Positions 44,647 through 52,649 of a DNA stretch of 64,000 nucleotides are shown piece by piece. The translations under genes and the position numbers were made by a program. Positions within the stretch are counted from its first letter, which is position 1, and each line of letters begins with the position of its first letter. Source of the stretch: JAGRMG01 sp047975215 (GTDB lineage Bacteria > Pseudomonadota > Alphaproteobacteria > Rhodobacterales > Rhodobacteraceae); the NCBI GenBank assembly GCA_047975215.1, contig JBKEDD010000005.1, forward strand, positions 62,001 to 126,000, read 5' to 3'. A model generated the notes under the pieces. That model saw only the letters and a list, made by a program, of their open reading frames with translations. It was not told where the DNA came from and did no database searches.

Positions 44647-46782
44647 TCAGCGCGCCGCTGCGCCTACTCTAGCCTTTTGGCGATGACGTTCCAGTGCCGC
44701 CACGTCGCTGTCCGCTTCGAGCGTGAGCATCAGCGAATGCAACTGTTCGGCGTCGCGCAACTCGACGTCGATCATCAGCCTATAGTAGTCCGGCTTGCGA
44801 TCGACGAATTCCAGATTGCTGATATTGGCCTTCTTTTCCCCGATCAATGTGCAAATCCGCCCCAGTACGCCGGCATCGTTGCCTATGGTCAGATCCAGCC
44901 TTACCCCGTAGACCGCCGGATGCGTGCCGCTGTGCCAGTGCAGATCGACCCAGCGTTGCGGCTGGTTCTCGTACTGGCCCAGCATATCGCAGTCGATGGC
45001 GTGGACCTCGACCCCCTTGCCGCGGTGGGTAATACCGATGATGCGTTCGCCCGGAAGCGGCTGGCAGCATGCCGCGCGGCTGAATGACTGGCCCGGCTGG
45101 AGACCGATCACGGCCCGGCGCGGCGGAATCTGGTCGGCGTCGTTGGCCACCAGTTCAGGATAGACGGCCTGAACCACGTCATGCGCCGTCAGTTCCGCGC
45201 TGCCCAGACGGGCCAGGAGTTCCTCGCGTCCGCCAGCCAGGCGCAGATAGCGAGCGGCGGTGGACAGCGCCTTGTCCGTAGCCTTGCGGCCGACATGTTC
45301 GAAGGCCGAGCGCGCAAGTTCCTGCCCCAGCTTGATGAAACGCTCGCGGTCTACCTCGCGCAAGGCGCGGCGGATCGCGGTACGGGCCTTGCCGGTGGTG
45401 GCGATTTCGAGCCAGCTGACCTGCGGGGTCTGTCCCTCGGCGGTGATGATATCGACCGACTGGCCGTTCTTGAGCCGGGTCCACAGCGGTACGCGAAGCC
45501 CGTCGACCTTGGCGCCGACGCAGGCATGCCCGATGCGGGTGTGGATGGCGTAGGCATAGTCGATCGGCGTCGCGCCGCGGGGCAGTTTCACCACGTCGCC
45601 CTTGGGCGTGAAGCAGAACACCTGGTCGGAGTACATTTCGAGCTTGACGGCTTCGAGGAAATCCTCGTGATCCTCCTCGGCATCAAACCGTTCGGTCAAC
45701 CCGGCGATCCATTGCGCGGGATCGACGGCAAAGGGATTCTCGGCGCGCACGCCATCGCGATAGGACCAATGCGCCGCCACGCCGGTTTCGGCCACGTCAT
45801 GCATCGGCCGGGTGCGGATCTGCACCTCGACCCGTTTTCCGTCGCGGCCCGAAACGGTGGTATGGATACTGCGATAGCCGTTCGACTTGGGCTGGCTGAT
45901 ATAGTCCTTGAACCGTCCGGGCACCGCCCGCCACCTTTGATGGATGGCGCCAAGCGCGCGATAGCAATCCTCTTCGTTGCCGGTGATCACGCGAAATCCG
46001 TAAATATCGGAAAGCCGCGAGAACCCCTGTTCCTTTTCCTGCATCTTGCGCCAGATCGAATAGGGCTTCTTGGCGCGCCCGAAGACCTCGGCTTCGATAC
46101 CGGCCTTTTCAAGCTCGAAGCGCATGTCGCCGGTGATGCGGTGAATGACGTTGCCGGTTTCGCGCTGCAACGTGATGAAGCGGCGGATGATCGACTGGCG
46201 ACCCTCGGGGTTCAGCACCCTGAAGGCAAGATCTTCCAGTTCCTCGCGCATCCACTGCATGCCCATGCGCCCTGCAAGCGGTGCGTAGATGTCCATCGTC
46301 TCGCGCGCCTTCTGGGCCTGCTTGTCGGGGCGCATGGCCTTGATGGTGCGCATGTTGTGCAGCCGGTCGGCCAGCTTGACCAGGATCACCCGCAAATCCT
46401 TGGACATGGCCATGAACAACTTGCGGAAATTCTCGGCCTGCTTGGTTTCGCGCGAGGACAGTTGCAGGTTGGTCAGCTTGGTGACGCCATCGACCAGCAT
46501 CGCGACCTCGTCGCCAAAGCGTTCGGCGACCTCGGAATATGACGCCTTGGTATCCTCGATCGTGTCGTGCAGGAGCGCCGTGATGATGGTGGCGTCATCC
46601 AGCCGCTGTTCGGTCAGGATCGCGGCAACGGCAACGGGATGCGAGAAATAGGGCTCGCCGGAATGGCGAAGCTGGCCCTTGTGCATCTTCAGCCCGAAAT
46701 CATAGGCCGACAGAATGCGCGCGGCGTTGGTCTTGGGGTTGTAGTTGCGGACCAGCGCAATCAGGTCGTCGGCTGCAATCAT
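44647..46782 (-). CDS. rsh: bifunctional (p)ppGpp synthetase/hydrolase (Rsh)
   Basis: Predicted 711 residues. N-terminal HD hydrolase (YFSHPVAVAAIL, LLHDTIEDT), synthetase domain (ADRLHNMRT region, GYRSIHTTVSGRDGK, VEVQIRT), TGS domain (TPKGDVVKLPRGATPIDYAYAIHT) and C-terminal ACT domain. All catalytic blocks are present, so both activities are expected; this is the single stringent-response enzyme of alphaproteobacteria. Follows rpoZ by 29 nt. Confidence 0.96.
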   Translation of the reverse strand: MIAADDLIALVRNYNPKTNAARILSAYDFGLKMHKGQLRHSGEPYFSHPVAVAAILTEQRLDDATIITALLHDTIEDTKASYSEVAERFGDEVAMLVDGVTKLTNLQLSSRETKQAENFRKLFMAMSKDLRVILVKLADRLHNMRTIKAMRPDKQAQKARETMDIYAPLAGRMGMQWMREELEDLAFRVLNPEGRQSIIRRFITLQRETGNVIHRITGDMRFELEKAGIEAEVFGRAKKPYSIWRKMQEKEQGFSRLSDIYGFRVITGNEEDCYRALGAIHQRWRAVPGRFKDYISQPKSNGYRSIHTTVSGRDGKRVEVQIRTRPMHDVAETGVAAHWSYRDGVRAENPFAVDPAQWIAGLTERFDAEEDHEDFLEAVKLEMYSDQVFCFTPKGDVVKLPRGATPIDYAYAIHTRIGHACVGAKVDGLRVPLWTRLKNGQSVDIITAEGQTPQVSWLEIATTGKARTAIRRALREVDRERFIKLGQELARSAFEHVGRKATDKALSTAARYLRLAGGREELLARLGSAELTAHDVVQAVYPELVANDADQIPPRRAVIGLQPGQSFSRAACCQPLPGERIIGITHRGKGVEVHAIDCDMLGQYENQPQRWVDLHWHSGTHPAVYGVRLDLTIGNDAGVLGRICTLIGEKKANISNLEFVDRKPDYYRLMIDVELRDAEQLHSLMLTLEADSDVAALERHRQKARVGAAAR

Positions 46783-46811
46783 CTGGTCCGTACCTTGCGG
46801 GCCAGGCGCGT

Positions 46812-47165
46812 TCAGCCCTGGCCCTGGGCCTCCATCAACTGCCGCAGAAGCCGTTCCTCGGACATGTCGTCCTCGGCTGGCTTGTCGTTTTCGGCCCCCA
46901 TGAGCAGCGCCATCTGATCGTCCTCGGGTTCATCCACCTCGATCTGGGTCTGGTTGCTTTCGATCAGACGTTCGCGCAGCGCCTCGGCGGTCTGGGTTTC
47001 CTCGGCGATCTCGCGAAGCGAAACGACCGGGTTCTTGTCGTTGTCGCGATCAACGGTGATCGGTGCGCCGGCCGCGATCTCGCGGGCCCGGTGGGACGCC
47101 AGCATAACCAGTTCGAACCGGTTGGGTACCTTGTCAACGCAATCTTCAACCGTCACGCGGGCCAT
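46812..47165 (-). CDS. rpoZ: RNA polymerase omega subunit
   Basis: Predicted 117 residues; ARVTVEDCVDKVPNRFELVMLASHRAREI is the conserved omega N-terminus, followed by an acidic tail (about 75-117). Stabilises RNA polymerase and, in proteobacteria, contributes to ppGpp sensing, consistent with rsh next door. GGAG lies eight bases before ATG. Confidence 0.96.
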   Translation of the reverse strand: MARVTVEDCVDKVPNRFELVMLASHRAREIAAGAPITVDRDNDKNPVVSLREIAEETQTAEALRERLIESNQTQIEVDEPEDDQMALLMGAENDKPAEDDMSEERLLRQLMEAQGQG

Positions 47166-47203
47166 GTGGGAGTCTCCAAGTGTGAAATCGTCCGGAAGCC
47201 GCG

Positions 47204-47232
47204 TATGTAGTCGCTATTCCAGCGTTTGACAA
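47204..47232 (-). promoter_or_regulatory. promoter of the rpoZ-rsh run
   Basis: Minus-strand TTGTCA (47227-47232) and TACATA (47204-47209) with a 17-nt spacer, 39 nt before the rpoZ start. Moderate consensus match. Confidence 0.5.
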
Positions 47233-47280
47233 GCCGATAGTGCGGCCGGTGCCGGTACCTTTCAAGTGTTCGATACGCTG

Positions 47281-47850
47281 TCAGAGAGGGCGCACCGCCG
47301 CCAACTCACCGGGGTCAAGGGCCGCCAGCATCTCACGCACGGTTCGGCCCAACAGCGGGTGGCGCCAGTCCGGCGCGATGTCAGCCATCGGTACCAGCAC
47401 AAAGGCGCGGTCCTGCAACCTCGGATGCGGCAGGATCAACTCGGCCGGCGCGATCTGCGCCTGTTGCTCCGGTGCCAGCATCCGCCATTCGTGCTGGGTT
47501 TTCGGGTTCGGCAGGACCGTATCGGCGATGCAGATCAGATCCAGATCCAGCGTGCGCCCGCCCCAGCGTTCTGCGCGTTCGCGCCCGAACCCGGCCTCGA
47601 TCCGATGCAGCGCGCCCAGCAGGGCCGCCGGGGGCAGTGCGGTGCAAACCCTTACCGCCGCATTGACGTAGTCCGGCCCGGCCCCGGGGGGGAAACAGGG
47701 GGTGGCGAAAAACCGGCTGACGGCGCGAATCGTGATGCCCGCCCGCGCCAGTTCCCCGACCGCCCGGCCAAGGATGCTTGCCGGCGGTCCGGCCTGCGAC
47801 GGCAGATTCCCGCCGAGTGCTATCACTGTTCCTGACCGGAATTCGATCAT
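47281..47850 (-). CDS. folK: 2-amino-4-hydroxy-6-hydroxymethyldihydropteridine pyrophosphokinase
   Basis: Predicted 189 residues. VIALGGNLPS, VSRFFATP, and RWGGRTLDLDLICI followed by LPHPRLQDRAFVL are the HPPK family blocks with the metal-binding Asp pair. Transfers pyrophosphate to the pterin in folate synthesis. ATG at 47850; divergent from the NYN gene with a shared short control region. Confidence 0.94.
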   Translation of the reverse strand: MIEFRSGTVIALGGNLPSQAGPPASILGRAVGELARAGITIRAVSRFFATPCFPPGAGPDYVNAAVRVCTALPPAALLGALHRIEAGFGRERAERWGGRTLDLDLICIADTVLPNPKTQHEWRMLAPEQQAQIAPAELILPHPRLQDRAFVLVPMADIAPDWRHPLLGRTVREMLAALDPGELAAVRPL

Positions 47851-47852
47851 AC

Positions 47853-47881
47853 TTGGCCGTCAATCTCTGGTTCAATATACT
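47853..47881 (+). promoter_or_regulatory. sigma70-like promoter of the NYN-domain gene
   Basis: TTGGCC (47853-47858) and TATACT (47876-47881) with a 17-nt spacer. Transcription from about 47888 would give a leader of about 125 nt that contains the 21-bp repeat. Confidence 0.55.
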
Positions 47882-47936
47882 TGCGATGAAGCCGGATCAG
47901 CCTATTTTAGGGTGCACCGTTTCGCAGACATTAGTT

Positions 47937-47974
47937 ACCCACTCACTCACGGAAGTCACCCACTCACTCACGGA
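47937..47974 (+). repeat. tandem repeat in the NYN gene leader
   Basis: ACCCACTCACTCACGGA occurs at 47937-47953 and 47958-47974, period 21. It lies 40-75 nt upstream of the NYN start. In one frame (ATG 47886) it reads THSLTE-V-THSLTD, and that frame ends at 48014 overlapping the NYN ATG (TGATG). Confidence 0.75.
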
Positions 47975-48013
47975 CTGCCACAGCGAAGCGGAGGATACCG
48001 GAAGGACAATTTG

Positions 48014-48592
48014 ATGTTTTACAAGGACGAACGGCTTGCGCTGTTCATTGACGGCTCAAATCTCTATGCCGCCGCGAAGGCACTGGGCTTTGATATCGAC
48101 TACAAGCTTCTGCGTCAGGAATTCATGCGCAGGGGCAAGTTGCTCAGGGCATTCTACTACACCGCGCTTCTGGAGAATGACGAGTATTCGCCGATCCGGC
48201 CGCTGGTGGACTGGCTGCACTATAACGGTTTCACCATGGTGACCAAACCTGCCAAGGAATATACTGACAGCATGGGCCGCCGCAAGGTCAAGGGCAACAT
48301 GGATATCGAACTGTGCGTCGATGCGATGGAACTGGCGCCCAGGGTCGACCATATCGTGCTGTTCTCCGGGGATGGGGATTTCCGGCCGCTCGTTGCCAGT
48401 CTGCAGCGCCAGGGCGTAAGGGTATCGGTGGTTTCGACCATCCGCAGCCAGCCGCCGATGATCGCGGACGACCTGCGCCGCCAGGCCGACAATTTCATCG
48501 ACCTCGAAGACCTGCGCGAAGTCATCGGGCGCCCGCCGCGCGAACAGACCGCGTCGGAGCCGCGCAACGTCGCATATGTGAGCGGGCGCTGA
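48014..48592 (+). CDS. NYN-domain (LabA/DUF88-like) protein
   Basis: Predicted 192 residues, PIN-like nuclease fold. Acidic residues of the NYN active site are visible: LFIDGSNLY (Asp), KGNMDIELCVDAM (Asp) and LFSGDGDFRPLV (Asp pair). Such proteins are putative metal-dependent RNases acting on RNA in the cytoplasm. ATG at 48014 with GAAGGA upstream. Single gene, divergent from folK. Substrate unknown. Confidence 0.9.
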   Translation: MFYKDERLALFIDGSNLYAAAKALGFDIDYKLLRQEFMRRGKLLRAFYYTALLENDEYSPIRPLVDWLHYNGFTMVTKPAKEYTDSMGRRKVKGNMDIELCVDAMELAPRVDHIVLFSGDGDFRPLVASLQRQGVRVSVVSTIRSQPPMIADDLRRQADNFIDLEDLREVIGRPPREQTASEPRNVAYVSGR

Positions 48593-48655
48593 CCGCAGAA
48601 TTGCGGGATTGACGATCAGGGCGGCCGCGCCGGGCTTGGGGATGGTGCCGGCGGG

Positions 48656-49795
48656 TCAGGACGAAGGGGCGAACAACGGCGCCATCTGCGCGGTGAACCG
48701 GCCACTTGCGGCGTAGTCGTGCAAAACCGTGAAGGCGTTGCACGCCAGCCGCGCCCGCAAGCCGGGATCGCCCAGCAGCAAGCGTGCCTTTTCGTCCAGA
48801 TCGCCCAGATCCCAGCGCACTGGCATGTAGGTTTCGCCGGCAACGAAGATGTCGGGATCGGTGCGGATATGCGCCATGTCCGGTTTCAGCAGGACCGCGC
48901 CATTGGCCACCGCCTCGAAGTCGCGCCAGCAGACCTCGCCATAGCCGAACGGGCTGAAACAGATCTTGGATGCCCGCAATTCGTGCAGATAGCGGATCAG
49001 CCCGATGCCGGTTCCGGTCACGGCGTTGATATTGTCGAGCGCGCCCACGGCAGCGGCGCATTCGCGTCGCATTGCGCGGTACCACGGCGTGCCTTCGGTG
49101 GCGATCCGGGCGTGCAGGTCGATCGGGCGGTCGCCGGTTGGCGGATGCGCGTCCCGCAGGAACGTGCCCAGCATGAAATCGGCGGTGACGAAGGACGGGC
49201 CAAGAACTGCCTTGTCCATAAAGCCTTGTGGGATGGCAAACACCGTGCGCGCCATGTCCAGCCCAAAGTGGGGCGCGAAATGGTCGGTAAGGTTGGTGTC
49301 GCCCAGGGTCGCGCGGCCATAGGCGGTGGTATCGGCCAGAAGATGTTTCTTGACATAGGCCGCGACATGGCCGTTCAGCCGCTCTGCCAGCCGCAGATCG
49401 GTTGGCGCGAACCAGTCCAGATAGACCAGCCGTGCATTCGGATTCTGCCGCCGGATTGTATCGAGAAGCGCGTCGAGATCGGCTTGGGAAATGTCGAAAT
49501 GGGTCTGGAAACAGACAATATCGGCGTCGCCCGGTTCAGGGGCGGTCAGATACCGCGCGGCAGGCACTTCACGGATCTCGGCGCCGTAGCGGTCGCGCAA
49601 CTGCCGGGCGTAGAAATGGAACGGATGTATCTGGCTTTGCGGAATGCGTTCGTCGATGGACAGGATCAACAGACGCAGCCGCGCTGCTGGCGAAAACGGC
49701 CGACCATACCGGTACCGCAGCCGCGCCGCCGCGCGCGCGCGCCGCGCCAGTGCGGCCGCGCGGCCGGCCAGAATGGCGGCGCGGTCAACCGGCAT
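48656..49795 (-). CDS. glycosyltransferase (GT1/GT4-like C-terminal domain)
   Basis: Predicted 379 residues, basic N-terminus (RAAALARRARAAARLRYRYG). The C-terminal part carries CFSPFGYGEVCWRDFEAVA followed by NGAVLLKPDMAHI, the nucleotide-sugar binding pattern of family-1-like transferases. Acceptor unknown. ATG at 49795 overlaps the stop of the AsnB-like gene by 11 nt, so the two products are coupled and probably act in one surface-glycan or modification step. Confidence 0.78.
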   Translation of the reverse strand: MPVDRAAILAGRAAALARRARAAARLRYRYGRPFSPAARLRLLILSIDERIPQSQIHPFHFYARQLRDRYGAEIREVPAARYLTAPEPGDADIVCFQTHFDISQADLDALLDTIRRQNPNARLVYLDWFAPTDLRLAERLNGHVAAYVKKHLLADTTAYGRATLGDTNLTDHFAPHFGLDMARTVFAIPQGFMDKAVLGPSFVTADFMLGTFLRDAHPPTGDRPIDLHARIATEGTPWYRAMRRECAAAVGALDNINAVTGTGIGLIRYLHELRASKICFSPFGYGEVCWRDFEAVANGAVLLKPDMAHIRTDPDIFVAGETYMPVRWDLGDLDEKARLLLGDPGLRARLACNAFTVLHDYAASGRFTAQMAPLFAPSS

Positions 49796-51434
49796 CGCTG
49801 CTGCCGGGTTCGAACCGGTCGCTGATCTGATCGCCCGCGTCCGCGTGGCGCCAGCCTGCGGCAAGAGCCAGCAGCCGCTGCGCGCCGGCCGCGTCAAGCC
49901 CGCTCAGGGCAAGGTGGTACTGTTGCAGTATTTCCGCCGGCCGGCGGTGCAGATGTGGTGAACCGCCGAGATAGGCCGCAAGCGCCCGCAAGGGCCGCGC
50001 CGGGCGTAGCGCCGCCAGGGTACGCACCCCGAACGCCGCCTGCCGCAGCCGTGAACGGGGCCCGCCGCTGGCTGCCCCGCCCGGGGCGATCGCTTCGGCA
50101 AAGGGTACCCCGGCGTGATCGGGATAGCCGCGCGCAATGGCGTCGTCATGCAGCTTCTGGTCGCGTGTGACCGCGTAGGGCAGGGACAGTCCGAACTCCA
50201 CGAACCTGCGGTCAAGAAACGGGCAGAACACCGCCGCCGCGCCGCCGAACAGGGCAGATGAGACAAAGCCGACCTCGCGCCGCGTCCGGTTCCAGAACCA
50301 GAAGGCCTGGTATGGGTCGGGCGCATCGGCGAACCGGGCGACGGTCCGGGCGATGTAGTCGACGGCCTCTTCCTCGTCATCGGGAGCATAGATCATGCCG
50401 GGTCCATGGCCCGATTTCGAGATCACCCGCGCGTGACCGGCAATCATGGCTCGGGCGATGCCGTGAAAGTCGTACTGCCTTGCCAGTCGAAAGTGGCCTT
50501 CGGCATCGTCGTCGGGGTTGGTCAGGATATCGCCGCCAATGCCGTCCAGCGCCGCCTCGGCCCGGCCGGCAAGATAGTCGTGCATCGGCAGCATCTGTGC
50601 GTGTTCGTCAGAACACAGGCCGGTCAGAACCAGTGCGCGAAGGATGTCGCGTGCGCGGGCGCGCGGCCGGCCCAGGATGAGATGCGGCACGCCGACGCTT
50701 TCGCATATCGCCCGCGCGGCGCGTGCCTCGGCGTTCAGCCCGCCGTTCTCGTGCTGGAAGGTGACGCAGGCGCGGGGCCGGCGGCCCAGATGGTCGAGCG
50801 CCAGCAGGATATGCCGTGAATCCCGCCCGCCGCTGAGCGGCAGGACGAATTCGCCGGGCCAGGTCTCGGCGATGTTTGCCAGGCTGGCGCGGGTCAGGTC
50901 GATAAATCCCTGCACGGCGCCGTTGCGGTCGATGCTCCGCTCGGCCGGAATGAACGGTTCGCCGGTGATTGCGGCTTGGCCCGACTCCCAGACCAGACGG
51001 CCGCCGGGCGGCAGGGTGCGGACATGGCGCAGCGGAGTGTCGTCGTTGAGGAACAGTCCCAGCCGGTAGAACACCGCCAGTGCGCGGCGGTCCGGTTCGG
51101 TATCCGCCCCCGACGCCACCAACTGCAACAGTGACGGCGACACCGCGATCTCCGCGCCCTTGCGGTAGACGAACAGCGTATGAAAGCCCAGGGGATCGAC
51201 CTCGGCGGTCAGCCTCGCACCGTCCCAGCGCCAGCGGGCGAAGACGCCTTCTTCGGCGCCGGTTGCGGAATTGCGGATCGCGGTGCCGAGGCTGCACAGC
51301 GCATCGCCGGTCATGTGCGGCGCGCCCTCGCGCCAGATCACGCGCGCAAACGGAGGTGTGCCGCCATGCAGCGGCCAGGCCCGGCCGGACGCGGTTGCAT
51401 GAAAGCCTGGAATGTCGCGCAGCAACCGACCCAT
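49785..51434 (-). CDS. asparagine synthase-like ATP pyrophosphatase without glutaminase cysteine
   Basis: Predicted 549 residues. The C-terminal synthetase domain has a PP-loop SGGRDSRH and GIGGDILTNP; the end resembles AsnB (CPFLDRRFVEFGLSLP). The N-terminal ~190 residues follow the GATase_7 fold pattern (VDPLGFHTLFVY, LPPGGRLVW) but do not start with Met-Cys, so glutamine hydrolysis is unlikely. It may amidate using another ammonia source or adenylate a sugar/peptide carboxylate. Overlaps the glycosyltransferase gene. Lies 54 nt after the cassette 2 binding protein, separated by a strong hairpin. Confidence 0.8.
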   Translation of the reverse strand: MGRLLRDIPGFHATASGRAWPLHGGTPPFARVIWREGAPHMTGDALCSLGTAIRNSATGAEEGVFARWRWDGARLTAEVDPLGFHTLFVYRKGAEIAVSPSLLQLVASGADTEPDRRALAVFYRLGLFLNDDTPLRHVRTLPPGGRLVWESGQAAITGEPFIPAERSIDRNGAVQGFIDLTRASLANIAETWPGEFVLPLSGGRDSRHILLALDHLGRRPRACVTFQHENGGLNAEARAARAICESVGVPHLILGRPRARARDILRALVLTGLCSDEHAQMLPMHDYLAGRAEAALDGIGGDILTNPDDDAEGHFRLARQYDFHGIARAMIAGHARVISKSGHGPGMIYAPDDEEEAVDYIARTVARFADAPDPYQAFWFWNRTRREVGFVSSALFGGAAAVFCPFLDRRFVEFGLSLPYAVTRDQKLHDDAIARGYPDHAGVPFAEAIAPGGAASGGPRSRLRQAAFGVRTLAALRPARPLRALAAYLGGSPHLHRRPAEILQQYHLALSGLDAAGAQRLLALAAGWRHADAGDQISDRFEPGSSDAG

Positions 51435-51452
51435 CCCGTGACCCCGAGCGGT

Positions 51453-51481
51453 CCCGCCCGGCCCGAAGGGGGCCGGGCGGG
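51453..51481 (-). other. 12-bp GC hairpin after the cassette 2 binding-protein gene
   Basis: CCCGCCCGGCCC (51453-51464) and GGGCCGGGCGGG (51470-51481) form a perfect 12-bp stem with a five-base loop, seven bases past the stop. No T-run follows on the minus strand, so it may be a partial terminator or a 3' stabiliser rather than a full stop. Confidence 0.7.
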
Positions 51482-51488
51482 GTGGGGT

Positions 51489-52649
51489 TCATTCCTCGTA
51501 GAGCTTCTTCCAGGCACCGTTCTCGACGATCAGGACATAGATCGAATCCGCCCCCTGATGGTCATCGGGGCCAAAGTCGATGTGATTGCCGACGAGGTCA
51601 TCCTGATAGTCCAGCGTTTCCATGGCAGCGATAAAGCTGTCCTGCGTCAGGTCCTTGCCCGCCGCCTCGAGCGCCCTGACCGTCTGGTCGGCCGCGGCAT
51701 AGCCCAGCATGGCAAACCCGGCCGGATCCTCGCCATAGGCGGCGCGGTATTCCTCGATGAACGCCTTGGGGGCTGGGTCGTCGGCGCGCGCCCACAGATC
51801 CTGCCAGCTCGCGGCAACGTAAAAGCCGTCGGTCACGCCACCCGGAACCTGTGCCACCGGGGTAAGGAAGGCGGCCGAAGTTCCGATAAACTTCATGTCG
51901 TCCAGCCCGAGTTTCTTGGCGGTGCCGACCACCGTGATGACCTGCCGCACGCCCAGCGCCATGGTCACGATGTCGCAACCGGCCTCCTTCAGCTTGGACA
52001 GCGAGCCGACAAAGTCCGTCTCGTCGGGCTTGTGGGTGGTTTCGGCAACGAATTCGATACCCGCGTCCTCGGCGCCCTTCTTGGTACCTTCGAGGATCTC
52101 CTCGCCGAAATCGGTCGGCAGGTACATCGAACAGACCTTCTTGGCGCCGAATTCGTTGGCCAGATATTTAACGCCCGTAATGGCCTGGTCGTAGTAGGAC
52201 GCGAACGAGGTGAACTTGTTGTGGATCGGATCCTGCAACATCTGCCGGGCCGCGGTCAGCGGGCCGATGTTGGGGATGCCGGCCGGATCCAGCAGCTTGA
52301 AGCCGGCGATATTCATCGGCGTACCCAGCGACAGCAGCATCGCGAACACCTTGTCGCGGTTCAGCAGCTTGTTATAGCCCTGCATCGCGCGCGGCATCTG
52401 ATAGCCGTTGTCCTCGACGATATAGCGGATCTTGCGGCCATGGACGCCGCCCGCGGCGTTGATCTTGTCGAAATAGAGGTTGGCCCCCTTCACCGCCGGC
52501 ACGCCGACCGCCGCGAAGATGCCCGACAGGTCGTTGACCGATCCGATAAGGATCTCGGTATCGGTGACGCCCTGTGCCTGGGCGTTGGCGATGGTTGCCG
52601 CCGCCGTCAGTGCCGTGGCCGCGGCCACGTTCTTGATCAGGTGTTTCAT
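51489..52649 (-). CDS. Liv-type ABC transporter substrate-binding protein, cassette 2
   Basis: Predicted 386 residues with signal peptide (MKHLIKNVAAATALTAAA) and the Peripla_BP_6 start TEILIGSVNDLSG. Family blocks: YFDKINAAGGVHGRKIR and the DPAGIPNIGP segment. It is the last gene of the importer operon and its start overlaps the acyl-CoA ligase stop (ATGA) with GGAGG upstream. Ligand not deducible; differs clearly from the cassette 1 binding protein. Confidence 0.9.
   Translation of the reverse strand: MKHLIKNVAAATALTAAATIANAQAQGVTDTEILIGSVNDLSGIFAAVGVPAVKGANLYFDKINAAGGVHGRKIRYIVEDNGYQMPRAMQGYNKLLNRDKVFAMLLSLGTPMNIAGFKLLDPAGIPNIGPLTAARQMLQDPIHNKFTSFASYYDQAITGVKYLANEFGAKKVCSMYLPTDFGEEILEGTKKGAEDAGIEFVAETTHKPDETDFVGSLSKLKEAGCDIVTMALGVRQVITVVGTAKKLGLDDMKFIGTSAAFLTPVAQVPGGVTDGFYVAASWQDLWARADDPAPKAFIEEYRAAYGEDPAGFAMLGYAAADQTVRALEAAGKDLTQDSFIAAMETLDYQDDLVGNHIDFGPDDHQGADSIYVLIVENGAWKKLYEE

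Noticed and set aside
47886..48014. 42-codon leader ORF of the NYN gene as a real gene
   Set aside because: The likely transcription start (about 47888) falls at or after its ATG and no Shine-Dalgarno is present, so it is reported only as part of the leader observation.
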